A program made the position numbers and the translations under genes. Shown here piece after piece: positions 17,678 through 28,124 of a DNA stretch of 64,000 nt. The notes beneath the pieces were generated by a model. The model saw nothing but the letters and a program-made list of their open reading frames with translations, was not told the DNA's origin and searched no databases. The stretch comes from Halobacteriovorax marinus (GTDB lineage Bacteria; Bdellovibrionota; Bacteriovoracia; Bacteriovoracales; Bacteriovoracaceae). How positions within the stretch are numbered: position 1 is the first letter of the stretch; every line of letters starts with the position of its first letter. The DNA lies in NCBI GenBank assembly GCA_002163155.1, contig MAAO01000004.1, forward strand, positions 434,001 to 498,000, given 5' to 3'.

Positions 17678-19582
17678 CTACTTTTGAATAGTCCAATATC
17701 CTTTTTCCTGCATATAGAGAAACATATCATAGATATATTTTCTCTTAGCGTGACTCTCTTTTAAGTTAAATACTGGAATAAGTTCAGAGTATTGCAAATG
17801 AATAGGATCTTTCTTACTTACGGCCATTCGAACAAGCTTAGCATCTCGAGACATAATTCTAGAAAAGCGACCACCATCTGAAAATCCTTTCAAAGACTGA
17901 AGAGAGAAGAGTCCTGTGCAACATACGACAAATAGAGGTGTCACCAACTTGGGGAACTGAGCTCTATTTATCCAAAATGCACTTAAAACTGATGCCCATA
18001 AGCCAGTGCTAATAAACACATACCTTGGTAAAACTGCCGTTCCAGATGTTGAGCGGCCGACGGCTGTAATAAAGCACCACGCTAAAGATAAACTCATTAA
18101 ACAAATTAATGGCTCTGGTATTTTTACTTTTCCCTTTTGCCTCATTACTAATAAATAACCAGCTAGAGACAAGACAATTCCCCCCCCTAGCAGAGAAAGT
18201 TTTTCGTTGGGAAATTGATTCCCCGCCAACTTAACAAAGAATGCTAAGAATCTTAGTGGGTCTTTAAATAAACCATCGATAGGGCTCACGCTTACACGAT
18301 TCCAGCCATACATATAATAAGCAAAAAATATGAGTGAAATTAAACCAAATGAAACAAAATGAATCATTTCTTTTCTATCTACTTTCTCTAACGAAGTTGA
18401 GAAGAATCGATAACAAAGACCAATGAGTATTGCCATTGGAATACATACCCAAGGAGGCATTGAAGCGTAGGCAGCAAAGAAGCCTATCCAAAAGATTGCG
18501 CTTTTCATAAAGAACTTATGGCTTCCAACTACCCCTGAAACAATTAGCATACCAATGACTGTTCCGTGCCACTGCCCATGAAAAGGCAGTATGGTATTTT
18601 CAATATGTGCTGGAGTAAAAAATGCTAGAGTTAAAATCAAAGCAACGACGACTTTCTCTGTAAGTTCAATTTCTTTCAATCGAGATAAGAAAAATAGTAC
18701 TCCAATTAAAATCAATGACTGGTTCATTACAGAAAGAGTTAACATATTAAATGGCTTAAAGAGAGAGAGTAGATAAAAAAGAATCCTAACAAGGATAATT
18801 CTATGCTCATTGTGTTGGGCCCAAAAGACCTGCCAATTGAGCTCTCCAGCATCTATCAATCTTAAAAAAGGAGGAAAAGCGAGGGCATCCATCCAGAATA
18901 AATCAACCCCATATTTAATAACTAAACTACATGAGAATAAAAATCCTAGAGTTGGGATAAGATATTTTAGAATCTTAATTTTTCTTGCTTCTAATGAAGA
19001 TAATTTTGCTCTAAAGAAAATAATTATGAGAGTTAAAATTAGTGAATAAAAGAGTAGTTCAAATACCTGACTTATTCCAAAAACAATTCCCCAGTTCATA
19101 CCAGGTTTTAATTTTGAGATGAAAGTTTCTTGGTTATATTCATGAGGAACTTTATAAAAACTATAACCTGAAAGATACTTTCCCATATCTTCAGGCTGTC
19201 TAGCGATTTTTATTTCAGCAAGAGGCAGGATAACCTTTGTCCATTTTTCCTTTATTTCTGAAATTTGAAATTTATATTTATTTAAGGAGAAGAAATCAAG
19301 TTCTACTTCTCCAGTGTCTACATTTTCAGGTATTCCAAAATATAAAAATTGAATTGAACTATCTGTAAAATAAAAATTATCCTCTGTCATATCTCTAAAG
19401 AATTCATGAGTATTTTCTTTTACAGATTTTCTCCAAACTTGAACTGGAAAATTTGCCCTTACTTCAGTTCTTAAAAAAAGAGATCCCGAAGGTGTTTGAA
19501 GGGCTAAAAATCCGCCCCCCAGAAATAGCATTGAAACTAAGGAAATAAAGATTAATTCTTTTAGATTAAATTTTTTCAACAT
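17678..19582 (-). CDS. polytopic membrane protein of the glycan island
   Basis: A 634-residue protein with an N-terminal membrane anchor, a ~130-residue presumably periplasmic domain, then about ten hydrophobic helices. A conserved-looking AQHNEHRI segment precedes a helix pair in the middle; this motif occurs in uncharacterised polytopic proteins related to GT-C enzymes. It could be a glycosyltransferase using a lipid-linked donor or a polymerase; I cannot tell which. The ATG at 19582 is preceded by GAAGG; the open TTG start at 19594 is less likely. It lies 17 bp after the GT2 gene. A run of eight G in the coding strand at 18180-18187 could allow slippage. Confidence 0.6.
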   Translation of the reverse strand: MLKKFNLKELIFISLVSMLFLGGGFLALQTPSGSLFLRTEVRANFPVQVWRKSVKENTHEFFRDMTEDNFYFTDSSIQFLYFGIPENVDTGEVELDFFSLNKYKFQISEIKEKWTKVILPLAEIKIARQPEDMGKYLSGYSFYKVPHEYNQETFISKLKPGMNWGIVFGISQVFELLFYSLILTLIIIFFRAKLSSLEARKIKILKYLIPTLGFLFSCSLVIKYGVDLFWMDALAFPPFLRLIDAGELNWQVFWAQHNEHRIILVRILFYLLSLFKPFNMLTLSVMNQSLILIGVLFFLSRLKEIELTEKVVVALILTLAFFTPAHIENTILPFHGQWHGTVIGMLIVSGVVGSHKFFMKSAIFWIGFFAAYASMPPWVCIPMAILIGLCYRFFSTSLEKVDRKEMIHFVSFGLISLIFFAYYMYGWNRVSVSPIDGLFKDPLRFLAFFVKLAGNQFPNEKLSLLGGGIVLSLAGYLLVMRQKGKVKIPEPLICLMSLSLAWCFITAVGRSTSGTAVLPRYVFISTGLWASVLSAFWINRAQFPKLVTPLFVVCCTGLFSLQSLKGFSDGGRFSRIMSRDAKLVRMAVSKKDPIHLQYSELIPVFNLKESHAKRKYIYDMFLYMQEKGYWTIQK

Positions 19583-19599
19583 TTTGACCTTCAATTATA

Positions 19600-20385
19600 C
19601 TATGGCTGCAGTCTTACGACTTTTTCTTTATGATAATCACCTCGTGAAAGCCACTTTTCCACAAAGCAATAGAATACAATAAACAAGTATCGACTTCCCA
19701 TTTCCTTAATCTTCAACTTTGAAACGCCTTCAACTCGGTTTGTCCAAGAATTTGGAACTACTGAATAAGAATAACCTCTAACAATTGCCTTCAGAGGAAG
19801 CTCTACAGTTAAATTAAAGTGATGACTAAGTATTGGTTGAAGTCCCTGAATGACTTCTCTTCGATATATTTTAAAAGCATTTGTAACATCGTTATATCTA
19901 AATCCAAAAAGAATTCTAATAAAGAAGTTAAATACTCTATTTAGAAAAAGTTTATGAGAAGGGTAATCAATGACCTTTCCGCCTTTAATAAAACGAGAGC
20001 CAAATACACATTCATAACCTTCACATAATCTAAAGTAAAACTTTCTAACGTCCTCAGGAGAATCAGAACCGTCCGCCATAACAATAGCAACAGCATCACC
20101 TTTGAAACTTTCTAGTCCTTTTCGAACGGCAAAGCCAAAACCATTTGGAGGAATATTATTTACATATGAAAGCTCATTAAACTCTTGCGATAAGTCTTTT
20201 AATGTTTGCTCAGTACCATCAGAGCTATTGTCATTAACGACTAATATATCAAATGGTACCTTATGCTCTCTTAGCTCAGTAATTAAACCCCTAACAGTTC
20301 TTCCTATCCCTCCCTCTTCATTATGGGCAGGGATAACAATAGAAAGGGACGGATTAGCTTTCAAAACGCTCTTGTGTTGCATCAA
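19600..20385 (-). CDS. GT2 family glycosyltransferase (DPM1-like)
   Basis: A 261-residue GT2 enzyme. The N-terminus [20 protein letters not shown] and the [10 protein letters not shown] nucleotide-binding motif, [11 protein letters not shown] (DxD equivalent) and GSRFIKGG are those of polyprenyl-phosphate hexose synthases. It probably transfers a sugar to undecaprenyl phosphate or to a lipid-linked glycan. The gene overlaps the end of the SDR gene at 20354 by 32 bp; a later start within the overlap (a TTG at KANPSL) is possible. No membrane helices follow the catalytic domain. Confidence 0.85.
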   Translation of the reverse strand: MMQHKSVLKANPSLSIVIPAHNEEGGIGRTVRGLITELREHKVPFDILVVNDNSSDGTEQTLKDLSQEFNELSYVNNIPPNGFGFAVRKGLESFKGDAVAIVMADGSDSPEDVRKFYFRLCEGYECVFGSRFIKGGKVIDYPSHKLFLNRVFNFFIRILFGFRYNDVTNAFKIYRREVIQGLQPILSHHFNLTVELPLKAIVRGYSYSVVPNSWTNRVEGVSKLKIKEMGSRYLFIVFYCFVEKWLSRGDYHKEKVVRLQP

Positions 20386-21421
20386 TAATCTCTTTTATAA
20401 TTTTTTTAATATCGTATTCATATTTCCAGTTTGGATAATGATCCTGAAATTTTCTCACATCACTAATCCACCACTGATGATCACCTGCTCTTGCTTCATC
20501 AGATACAGTATATTTTAATTCTTTCCCGCTAATTTCCTTGATCATCTCAATGGCCTCTAGCACTGAACAACTACTATACCTACTTCCACCAATATTATAA
20601 ACTTCACCTTTTCTTGGTGCTTTATAGAATTCCCAAAAAGCATTAATTAAATCAGAAGAATGAATATTATCTCTTACCTGCTTACCTTTATATCCAAAAA
20701 TCGTATATTCTTGATCTGTAATGGCGCACTTTACAAGATATGATAGAAAACCATGAAGCTTGGCTCCTGAGTGTGAAGGACCTGTTAGACAACCCCCTCT
20801 AAAAATCCCTGTATTCATATCAAAGTATTTTCCGTACTCTTGCACAAGAACATCTGCTGCTACTTTCGATGCCCCAAACAAGCTATGCATAGAATTATCG
20901 ATACTCATGCTTTCATCTATTCCAAATTCACTGTAATCATGAGAAGTATCGATTTCCCAACGCAGGTCATTTTCGATCAGTGGCAATCTATTCGGAGTAT
21001 CTCCGTACACTTTATTTGTACTTGTAAAAATGAATGAAGCATCCCTACAAAATTTTCTAGTGGCCTCAAGCATGTTAAGAGTTCCATTAGCATTAATTGT
21101 AAAATCAGTGAATGGCTCTTTAGCTGCCCAATCATGTGAAGGCTGGGCCGCTGTATGAATAACTAGCTTAATATCAGTATTATACTTTTCAAAGATATTG
21201 AAAATATCGTCTTTTCCTCTAATATCCACATTACAATGTTCAAAGTTAGGAAAATTTTCAATAAGTTGAGACTTATTCCATTCTGAAGATCCCTCTGCAC
21301 CAAAGAAGTACTCTCGCATATTGTTATCTATACCGACAACTTTCATTCCCTTGTTGTGAAAGAATTTAACTGCTTCACTACCAATTAAACCTGAACTACC
21401 TGATACAATTACAATATCCAT
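20354..21421 (-). CDS. CDP-paratose 2-epimerase-like SDR
   Basis: A 355-residue extended SDR. The NAD motif is GSSGLIG, and the substrate-side segments [17 protein letters not shown] and HQWWISDV match RfbE-like sugar epimerases. The usual YxxxK appears as FGASK, a Phe for Tyr change that I also recall from related RfbE-like proteins, so it need not mean inactivity. It lies 9 bp after the next SDR gene and is of similar size, suggesting two steps on one NDP-sugar. Product unknown. Confidence 0.75.
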   Translation of the reverse strand: MDIVIVSGSSGLIGSEAVKFFHNKGMKVVGIDNNMREYFFGAEGSSEWNKSQLIENFPNFEHCNVDIRGKDDIFNIFEKYNTDIKLVIHTAAQPSHDWAAKEPFTDFTINANGTLNMLEATRKFCRDASFIFTSTNKVYGDTPNRLPLIENDLRWEIDTSHDYSEFGIDESMSIDNSMHSLFGASKVAADVLVQEYGKYFDMNTGIFRGGCLTGPSHSGAKLHGFLSYLVKCAITDQEYTIFGYKGKQVRDNIHSSDLINAFWEFYKAPRKGEVYNIGGSRYSSCSVLEAIEMIKEISGKELKYTVSDEARAGDHQWWISDVRKFQDHYPNWKYEYDIKKIIKEIIDATQERFES

Positions 21422-21430
21422 AAAACTATC

Positions 21431-22519
21431 CTATCTATTAAAAATTTTACTTACTTCTGCTTCATTTGACTTAAGCCACGAATAAATATCTTCAACTATA
21501 TTTGTGACATTCTTCTTCGGTGACCAATTATAAACCTGATTAAACTTTGAATAATCTGTTACATACCAAGGGATGTCGTTAGCTGCAGTTTCTGGCTTTG
21601 AAGAAATATCAATTCTATTTCCTGTAACCTTCTCACAAATTTGAGTTAACTCGAGTAGTGACGTAGAGCAAGAGTTTCCTCCTCCAAGATTAAATACATT
21701 TCCTCTTTGTTCAGAGAGCTTGTCCCATTGACATGTAATCGCTTCAAATAAGTCTGTAGGATGTAAGAGATCTCTAACTTGTAATCCCTGTCCACCGAAT
21801 CCTGTGTAATTTAAGTTCTTTTTAAAGAAATGGTTCGCAACCCAAAGAGTAAAAACTCCTTGATCTACTTTTCCCCATTGTCCTGGACCTGCTATCACTC
21901 CACACCTGTTAATTACAGCATTTAGACCATAAGTTTGAGCGTATTCCTGAATAAGTAGTTCCGAGGCCAGTTTAGTCGCCCCATAGAGAGATCGGTAATT
22001 CAAAAGGTTAAATTCTTCCGAGATACCTTTTTCAGATATTCCTAAAATATCATCAGTATTTTCAAGAATAAATCTCGATCCTTCGGTCTTTAGAGGAATA
22101 TTAACTAAATCCCCTATTGAATAGACTCTGGAGGTTGATAAGAAAATCATTCCGCCGCAATATTTTCGTGCAAACTCTAGGCAGTTTACGGTACCTAATA
22201 AATTTGTCTGGATTAGGTAATCTGGAGAACCGTCAGTTCCAGCATGTACGCTAGGTTCAGCAGATGCCTCTATCATCAAGTCAAATTTCTTATCTAAAGA
22301 AAGAAGATCTTCCCTGATTCTAATATCACCATGATTAAAGACAACACCTTTTGCCAGCAGGTGATGCAATTGAAACTCAGAACCACGTCGCTTTAAATTG
22401 TCAAAAACTGTGACATTATAATCTGGAAATTTTTCTTTAATTTGAAGGGCAAGGTTAGAGCCAACAAAGCCAGCTCCACCAGTGATTAAGATTTCTATAA
22501 TTGACTCCATTTTTTTCAT
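21431..22519 (-). CDS. NAD-dependent sugar epimerase/dehydratase
   Basis: A 362-residue extended SDR with GGAGFVGS for NAD binding, FLSTSRVYS as the catalytic Ser/Thr region and the active-site YGATK. The C-terminal region (GGGNSCSTSLLEL, IPWYVTDYSK) resembles CDP-paratose 2-epimerases. It is the first gene of the pair with the SDR at 20354. Start is taken as the ATG at 22519; another ATG three codons in is equally possible. The sugar is not predicted. Confidence 0.78.
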   Translation of the reverse strand: MKKMESIIEILITGGAGFVGSNLALQIKEKFPDYNVTVFDNLKRRGSEFQLHHLLAKGVVFNHGDIRIREDLLSLDKKFDLMIEASAEPSVHAGTDGSPDYLIQTNLLGTVNCLEFARKYCGGMIFLSTSRVYSIGDLVNIPLKTEGSRFILENTDDILGISEKGISEEFNLLNYRSLYGATKLASELLIQEYAQTYGLNAVINRCGVIAGPGQWGKVDQGVFTLWVANHFFKKNLNYTGFGGQGLQVRDLLHPTDLFEAITCQWDKLSEQRGNVFNLGGGNSCSTSLLELTQICEKVTGNRIDISSKPETAANDIPWYVTDYSKFNQVYNWSPKKNVTNIVEDIYSWLKSNEAEVSKIFNR

Positions 22520-22667
22520 TTAAAAGTACTTATTTTAATTAGAGATGTAAAGAAAACGAGAGGAGCCTAACGCACAGCAAACTCAGGCAAAATTAATCTT
22601 TCCTTAAGCCTTACAATTAATCTTAAAAAATGGCATAATCACTCTCCTTACAGAGAAATATTCAATT

Positions 22668-23666
22668 ATGATGAAAAAGACAATACGAAAATTTCACATT
22701 CTCCCGCTTCTGAAACTTCTGATAAGTTCCCTATTAGTGCTCTGGGTATATAAATCGGGAAAGATAAATTATCAAAATATAGTTTTTGGTCTTTCAAACT
22801 GGAACCTAACATTTTTATTTCTCTTGCTTACTTTCGTTCAGCTGATTGCTGGCGCCAAGAGAACAATGAATTTAATTCAATTTAAGTCTACTTCTACCAA
22901 TCGACTCTATGACATTATAAAGATTTGCTGGGCATCATCATTCGTATGCGTAATTTCACCAATCAATATTTTTGGAGATATTTTTAGAGTCTCTACACTA
23001 ATGAAATTAGATAAAGACACCAATAGCGATAATTCATTCTACGCTTCAATATATTCAAAAGCATTCTCAGTTCTAGCGCTTATTCTTATCTCACTTGCTT
23101 CTTGCCTATTTATAAAAAAGGATCTTCCTGGTCTACACTTCTTAAAGATATTTTCTATAAGTACTATTTCATTCTTTTTCTTAATATTTCTACTAAGAAA
23201 GAGGCTCATCAAGTCTTACTATCCTCTCGTAAGCAAAATTGTTGAAAGAATTTCAAACCCTTTTTTGCAACAAAGAATAATCAACTTCTTAGATTATAAT
23301 TATGATTTCCTAAAGGATGCAAAACAAACTTATTTAAGTCTTTTTTATTCACTCGTTATCCAACTATTTAACTGCTATTCCCTATTTTTAATTGTTAGAT
23401 TTTTAACACCAGATAACAGCGTTGATGCAGTTGAATTGTTCAGTATAATTCCAATTGGTATCTTTGCTCAGACCCTCCCAATTTCCTATAGCGGACTAGG
23501 AGTAGGTCATGTTGTATTTGAGAAGTTACTTAGAATTTATGGAATCAGTGTAGGTGCTGATGTCTTTACGATTTATTTTGCCCTATCACTTGTTTTTAAC
23601 ACAGTAGGACTTATTCCATTTCTCTCTATCTTAAAGGATCCGTTCAAGAGTAAGATCAAAACTTAA
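22668..23666 (+). CDS. flippase-like (UPF0104/LPG synthase TM-domain) protein
   Basis: A 332-residue membrane protein with eight or so hydrophobic segments and the family's conserved PISYSGLGVGHVVFEKL near the C-terminus. This matches the lysylphosphatidylglycerol synthase transmembrane/YbhN/AglD 'flippase-like' family, often found beside glycosyltransferases and proposed to move or handle lipid-linked sugars. It is transcribed away from the SDR at 22519 and its 3' end overlaps the next SDR gene by 4 bp on the opposite strand. No catalytic role is visible. Confidence 0.75.
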   Translation: MMKKTIRKFHILPLLKLLISSLLVLWVYKSGKINYQNIVFGLSNWNLTFLFLLLTFVQLIAGAKRTMNLIQFKSTSTNRLYDIIKICWASSFVCVISPINIFGDIFRVSTLMKLDKDTNSDNSFYASIYSKAFSVLALILISLASCLFIKKDLPGLHFLKIFSISTISFFFLIFLLRKRLIKSYYPLVSKIVERISNPFLQQRIINFLDYNYDFLKDAKQTYLSLFYSLVIQLFNCYSLFLIVRFLTPDNSVDAVELFSIIPIGIFAQTLPISYSGLGVGHVVFEKLLRIYGISVGADVFTIYFALSLVFNTVGLIPFLSILKDPFKSKIKT

Positions 23667-24592
23667 TTGTTTTTGTAAGTTTCAACTAATGCCGACTTCA
23701 TCGAGTTCAATGGCTTTTTATCAAGGATTTCATATAATTTATCTGAACTAAAAGACAAGTCGTCTGTAAGCTTACTTATTGCTCTCGACTTACCTGTTAC
23801 TTTTCCCAATAGCTTTAGTAGAAAAATAGGAAAAGGTAAAATCATTGCGAACGAAAAATGATGAGCAATCGATTTTAAAAAATATGAAGTCGTGACAACT
23901 TCACCATCTGTAACATTATACGTTCCCGATATTTCTTTATTGCTTTTTATTAATTCAGAAATAACCCAGCTTAAATTTTGAACAAATAAGAAGCTTCGTT
24001 TATTAGATATAGACCCTAAAGGAAGAGGAATTCTCTTTGATATAACATTTTCTAAACTCCTATAGTTTCCTGGTGCTTCAAAACCATAAATTAATGGGGG
24101 CCTTAAAATAACAAGCTCAACATCAGAATCTTTGAAGATCTCTTTTAACAGCTTCTCCGCCTCAAGTTTTGTCTGGGCGTAATCACCATTTGGCTGAGGC
24201 TCTACATTTTCTGAAATATCCGTGCCAGAATTACCATAAACTCCAACAGTACTCAGAAAGATAAACTTCTTAACGGAAGTCAACAACGAAGCTTTTGCGA
24301 GCGCAACGGTAGCGTCCACATTTGTTTTTTTAAATTCATCATAAGGAGACGTAGAAGATTCTTTCAAGATATGAACTCTTGCTAAACAATGAACCACAAC
24401 ATTAGAGCCTGCAATTGCCTCTCTCCAATAGTCCTGGTCACTTATATCACCTATTTTTACAGGTTTTCCATTCTCTAAGATAGTACCTCTTGTTGTATAG
24501 CGAACTTGAAAATTATCATTTGTCAGTTTTTTAACAGTATTTTTACCCACAAAACCTGTTCCACCAGTTATTAAAACTTTCAAATTCTCCAT
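23663..24592 (-). CDS. NAD-dependent epimerase/dehydratase family SDR
   Basis: A 309-residue SDR. GGTGFVGKN binds NAD(P), STVGVYG holds the Ser/Thr and the YAQTK motif the catalytic Tyr and Lys. It resembles UDP-glucose 4-epimerase-like and WbmH-like proteins of O-antigen loci. The gene stands alone on its strand, converging with the flippase-like gene. Reaction unknown beyond an NDP-sugar oxidation/epimerisation. Confidence 0.78.
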   Translation of the reverse strand: MENLKVLITGGTGFVGKNTVKKLTNDNFQVRYTTRGTILENGKPVKIGDISDQDYWREAIAGSNVVVHCLARVHILKESSTSPYDEFKKTNVDATVALAKASLLTSVKKFIFLSTVGVYGNSGTDISENVEPQPNGDYAQTKLEAEKLLKEIFKDSDVELVILRPPLIYGFEAPGNYRSLENVISKRIPLPLGSISNKRSFLFVQNLSWVISELIKSNKEISGTYNVTDGEVVTTSYFLKSIAHHFSFAMILPFPIFLLKLLGKVTGKSRAISKLTDDLSFSSDKLYEILDKKPLNSMKSALVETYKNN

Positions 24593-25248
24593 GCTAATTT
24601 TCCTAATAAGTTAAGGTCACTCTAAGAAGAAGTCTCTCAGTGATAAATATAAAGTTCGACGATAAAACAACACAAATCACTTCTATATTAAACCAGAGGT
24701 ACTTTTCATTAATGACACTCCAAGAAAGACTTAAACATCAACCCTAGTCATTTGGAGTCTGGACTAATAATAAGAGAACGTGATTAAACAACTTCAAGTA
24801 TACACCATGAATGTAGTGTCGCAACTTGCCATATATTAAATAGTTAATATGAAAACAATGCCAAGGTCTTGTGCAATTCTTCGCTTGTTGATGATGTTTT
24901 TACCGGCAGGAGTCTATAGAGAATGCCTACAAATCAACATCATGCAATGTTACAAGCCCGATATTGGTATACAAACATATCGAAAAATTAAATCTTTATA
25001 CAGAAACTACAGACAAAGAGATGAGCACACTTAACTAACTAGAGCATTAAATTGCCCCGACATCTCGAGGGAATCTTTCCACTCTTTTGCATGTTTTTTT
25101 ATGATGTTCAAATAAGTGGTGTATATAAACCTAGACTATTTCCATTCCATTTTTTCCCGCCATTTGCCTTAATACTCTAAACATCATTAGATTTTTTTCA
25201 GACAATGACTTACGGAGCCTTTGACTAACCTCTCAAAAAAATAATAAA
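24593..25248. other. 656-bp gap with no assignable gene
   Basis: Between the SDR and the putative sugar O-methyltransferase I find no convincing gene. A 61-codon open frame lies at 24849-25034 on the plus strand, has no recognisable homology and no ribosome binding site, and looks like a remnant or chance frame. No inverted terminal repeats or tRNA-like structure are evident. The stretch may be a decayed gene or an old insertion site. Confidence 0.4.
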
Positions 25249-26364
25249 CTAATTATTTTTCTCTAATATTAAGTCGATGTCAGAAGTTTGTAATGAAGGC
25301 ACTAACATTGATTCATATGGGCTTCTTGCCTTTTCTTCAAATCCATACTTTCCAAATTGTTCTTTAAGAATTTCAATGGACATATCCTCTTCATTACTCT
25401 TATGAATACTCCCTGAATGCATTTTTAAGCGGTCAGCAATAAATACGTATGATGCTGATGACATGAGGGGCCCTATACTTTTCAAATAATTTTCAATTAT
25501 TTTGTGTTCCATTTCCATCAGCGCATACTCAGCAACAAAAAGATCACATTTCAATTTAAGTTTTGCTACATGAGCAGCAGGAACCATCAATATGTTTCCA
25601 CCTTCTTTCGAAAAAATAGAATCATCAATAAATTCATTCTCTTTAATTTGTCCAAAAGTAATAACTTTTTCCTTAAAGACTTTCTTTAGGTAGTTCTGTG
25701 AAACAAGTAATTGTGAAGGCAAATCTACAATTATATAATTTAAGTGAGGGTATTTTTTCAGCATAACTTCAGCTTGAACTCCAAATCCACCACCTAATTC
25801 AACGACTGTATTTACAGACTTAAAGTCGATGGACTTATCCATCACTGTAGTTTTAAGAAATTTCTGTAAAAAGTCCAAGGTATACGATTTTCCTGTAGAT
25901 GAGTTCCAAAAACGTGGACTCCCTACACAGCTATCTGAAATACTTTCTATAGTTGGATCAATACTTCTTAGATAATTATACCCTAGGGCAACTTTATCTT
26001 CATAAAGTTGCGTCACCATATCCTCATAAACATTCAACACTTCTAAAACTCTAGACAAGCCAGAAATTTTTGGAATTTTTATCAGTATCGATCTTGTGAA
26101 GTTAAGAATTTTCTTAATTAAACCATACCCTTTTAAGTAAGTAGGAAATTGTTGATTATCAATAAACCCTTCAAGTCTTGGGTCTTGTCTAAACTTATCG
26201 AACCCCACACCATTATTTGTTTTTATATCATTCTCAATTGTATTTAAAACTTGGCTGACATAGCCTTCCCAATATTGTCCTGTGGTAGAAATACCTTCTC
26301 GAGCCTCATGTATTAATAACTTAACTTCTTCATTATTCCATGTCATATCAGAATGATTACTCAT
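25249..26364 (-). CDS. putative sugar O-methyltransferase
   Basis: A 371-residue protein of the family annotated as putative sugar O-methyltransferase. The SAM-binding motif is VVELGGGFGVQAE in the middle of the protein, preceded by a long helical N-terminal domain and followed by YALMEMEH. It probably methylates a hydroxyl of a surface sugar. It stands alone between two non-coding gaps, with no operon partner immediately adjacent. Family identification by motif and layout; substrate unknown. Confidence 0.75.
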   Translation of the reverse strand: MSNHSDMTWNNEEVKLLIHEAREGISTTGQYWEGYVSQVLNTIENDIKTNNGVGFDKFRQDPRLEGFIDNQQFPTYLKGYGLIKKILNFTRSILIKIPKISGLSRVLEVLNVYEDMVTQLYEDKVALGYNYLRSIDPTIESISDSCVGSPRFWNSSTGKSYTLDFLQKFLKTTVMDKSIDFKSVNTVVELGGGFGVQAEVMLKKYPHLNYIIVDLPSQLLVSQNYLKKVFKEKVITFGQIKENEFIDDSIFSKEGGNILMVPAAHVAKLKLKCDLFVAEYALMEMEHKIIENYLKSIGPLMSSASYVFIADRLKMHSGSIHKSNEEDMSIEILKEQFGKYGFEEKARSPYESMLVPSLQTSDIDLILEKNN

Positions 26365-26570
26365 TTATTTCTCCACTAAATTGAAAATATCTCTTATATT
26401 AAGTGAGTATAATTCCATATTCAAACTTAAAAGTCTAGTTAAGCAACTAATCCGAAACACTATACTAATTGGTCATAGCGTAGGAGTATTCAATAGGTAG
26501 GTTATCTCAAAAATCAATTACTAGTACTTAAAAGTCTACTTTTTGAGTGAAAGAAATTAGTAAAAAATAA

Positions 26571-28124
26571 CTAATCCCTAAGAAAAATGACAGAAAAAGT
26601 ATCAAATTCCCGCACTTCGAAACGGGACAATTTGCCATATCTTTTAACAAAATTAACAACTTCAAATTTACTAAATGGATAAGGATTAAGTCTCGAATTA
26701 AAAACCAAAAAAGCATTCTCCCGCTCCAAACACCCCTCACTAGCCAACTTTAAATTCAAAGAAAAGCCCATCTGAGGAAAAATCGAATTCTGCACACAAA
26801 CATCACCCCTAGAAAAATCAACTAGCTTTAAAACCTCAGAAAATCCAACATCCTGTCCCTGATACTTAGGAATTTTCAAATAACTCCCACCCACAAAGTT
26901 CACCATCAAAAAACACAGAACAAAGAAACTAACTTTTATTTTTGGACTGAAACTTACATTCTTCTTCAAGATTAATACTAGTGTAAAAAAAACATGAGAT
27001 ATAAGCGGAGCCGAATAATAAATACTTAATTTTTCCATTTGCTCATTACCAGAAGAACTATGCACTATAGCAAAAGCAAATGTAGCAACAATGAAGAACA
27101 ATGAACTCAATGGAGAGAATAAGAAAACGAGCAGTGTTTTGAGCCAACCGGATTTGAAGTAATCTAAAACGACAAGGTGAAAACTCTTAAGCATATTAGG
27201 AACAATTTCATTCAAAGTTTGTCCGTACTTATTTCCAAGTAACTTTGTGGCCACTCCCTTTTGAAAATAAGGCATGATGATTTTTAAATTAATAAAGAAA
27301 TAGACCACGGTTGATATACTTGAGAAAGCGAGTGTTTTCCAAAACTTCTTATCTAAGACAAATAATCCCAGACAAGTAGAGACAATATAAAGAGCCGCAT
27401 CTTCCTTAATCAAATTTAAGAGAATAACACTCACAAAGAACAAAACTCTCTTCTTCGTTTCAAAGAAGTAAAACATCCACATAAAAAGAGGAATAAAGAA
27501 CACCTCTATATGGAAATTGAATTTTAAAACTTGCGCCAGGTAAGTGTAATTAAAGAAACAAAAAACTATGGCGACAATCTGCAGAGGAGCAACCATCTTT
27601 TTTTTCATAATCAAATACAGCGGAATAACAGTAGAGGTTATGAGAAGAGCGTGGGCAAAGAGAGGCAATAGTGGCGTATAGAATATCTCAAAGAAAGGCC
27701 AGAGAGCATAAATAATAGGAGAAAAATGAACCCCAAAGTGATTAGCATCTGCACCTTCAGCATACATAAAATTGCCAAGCATAGTATTTGGAATAAGATT
27801 AGCGTAAGCAGAGAAGTCACCTCCACTCACATTAAAAGTTATAAAGTTAAAGTAAACGATCTTTAGGTAAAACAGTGTAAAGAAGCTACTGATAACTATG
27901 ACTATACCTCTACACTTCTTCTCACTTAAGAGATCTTCAGTGGAAAATAGAAGGTCTTTAATCTGGAGGCGAATATTGTCTTTAAAACAAGCTAATAACC
28001 AAAGACCAAGAATCACAAAACTAGGATTTCTTAGTGAATTAAAAAACTTTGGACACCAAGACTCTCCCCCAATAAGAAGAGGAGTCACATATAACAGTAT
28101 TGATATAATACTAAGAATTTTCAC
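26571..28124 (-). CDS. DUF2079 membrane protein
   Basis: About 517 residues with ten or more hydrophobic segments. The stretch GGDFSAYANLIPNTMLGNF and NHFGVHFSPI corresponds to the conserved first loop of DUF2079 proteins, a GT-C-like family. I place the start at the GTG at 28124 because it overlaps the stop of the upstream glycosyltransferase as GTGA and has GGAAG upstream; the open frame to 28175 would run 55 bp into that gene. Likely a lipid-linked sugar transferase of the inner membrane, by analogy only. Confidence 0.75.
   Translation of the reverse strand: MKILSIISILLYVTPLLIGGESWCPKFFNSLRNPSFVILGLWLLACFKDNIRLQIKDLLFSTEDLLSEKKCRGIVIVISSFFTLFYLKIVYFNFITFNVSGGDFSAYANLIPNTMLGNFMYAEGADANHFGVHFSPIIYALWPFFEIFYTPLLPLFAHALLITSTVIPLYLIMKKKMVAPLQIVAIVFCFFNYTYLAQVLKFNFHIEVFFIPLFMWMFYFFETKKRVLFFVSVILLNLIKEDAALYIVSTCLGLFVLDKKFWKTLAFSSISTVVYFFINLKIIMPYFQKGVATKLLGNKYGQTLNEIVPNMLKSFHLVVLDYFKSGWLKTLLVFLFSPLSSLFFIVATFAFAIVHSSSGNEQMEKLSIYYSAPLISHVFFTLVLILKKNVSFSPKIKVSFFVLCFLMVNFVGGSYLKIPKYQGQDVGFSEVLKLVDFSRGDVCVQNSIFPQMGFSLNLKLASEGCLERENAFLVFNSRLNPYPFSKFEVVNFVKRYGKLSRFEVREFDTFSVIFLRD

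Noticed and set aside
20102-20518. 138-codon open frame on the plus strand
   Set aside because: It is antisense to the GT2 and SDR genes, which have clear motifs.
24849-25034. Small gene on the plus strand in the long gap
   Set aside because: No ribosome binding site, no homology and no neighbour in an operon; it may be a chance frame or remnant.
26528-26740. 70-codon frame overlapping the end of the DUF2079 gene
   Set aside because: It lies on the same strand in another frame and overlaps conserved DUF2079 coding sequence; no ribosome binding site.
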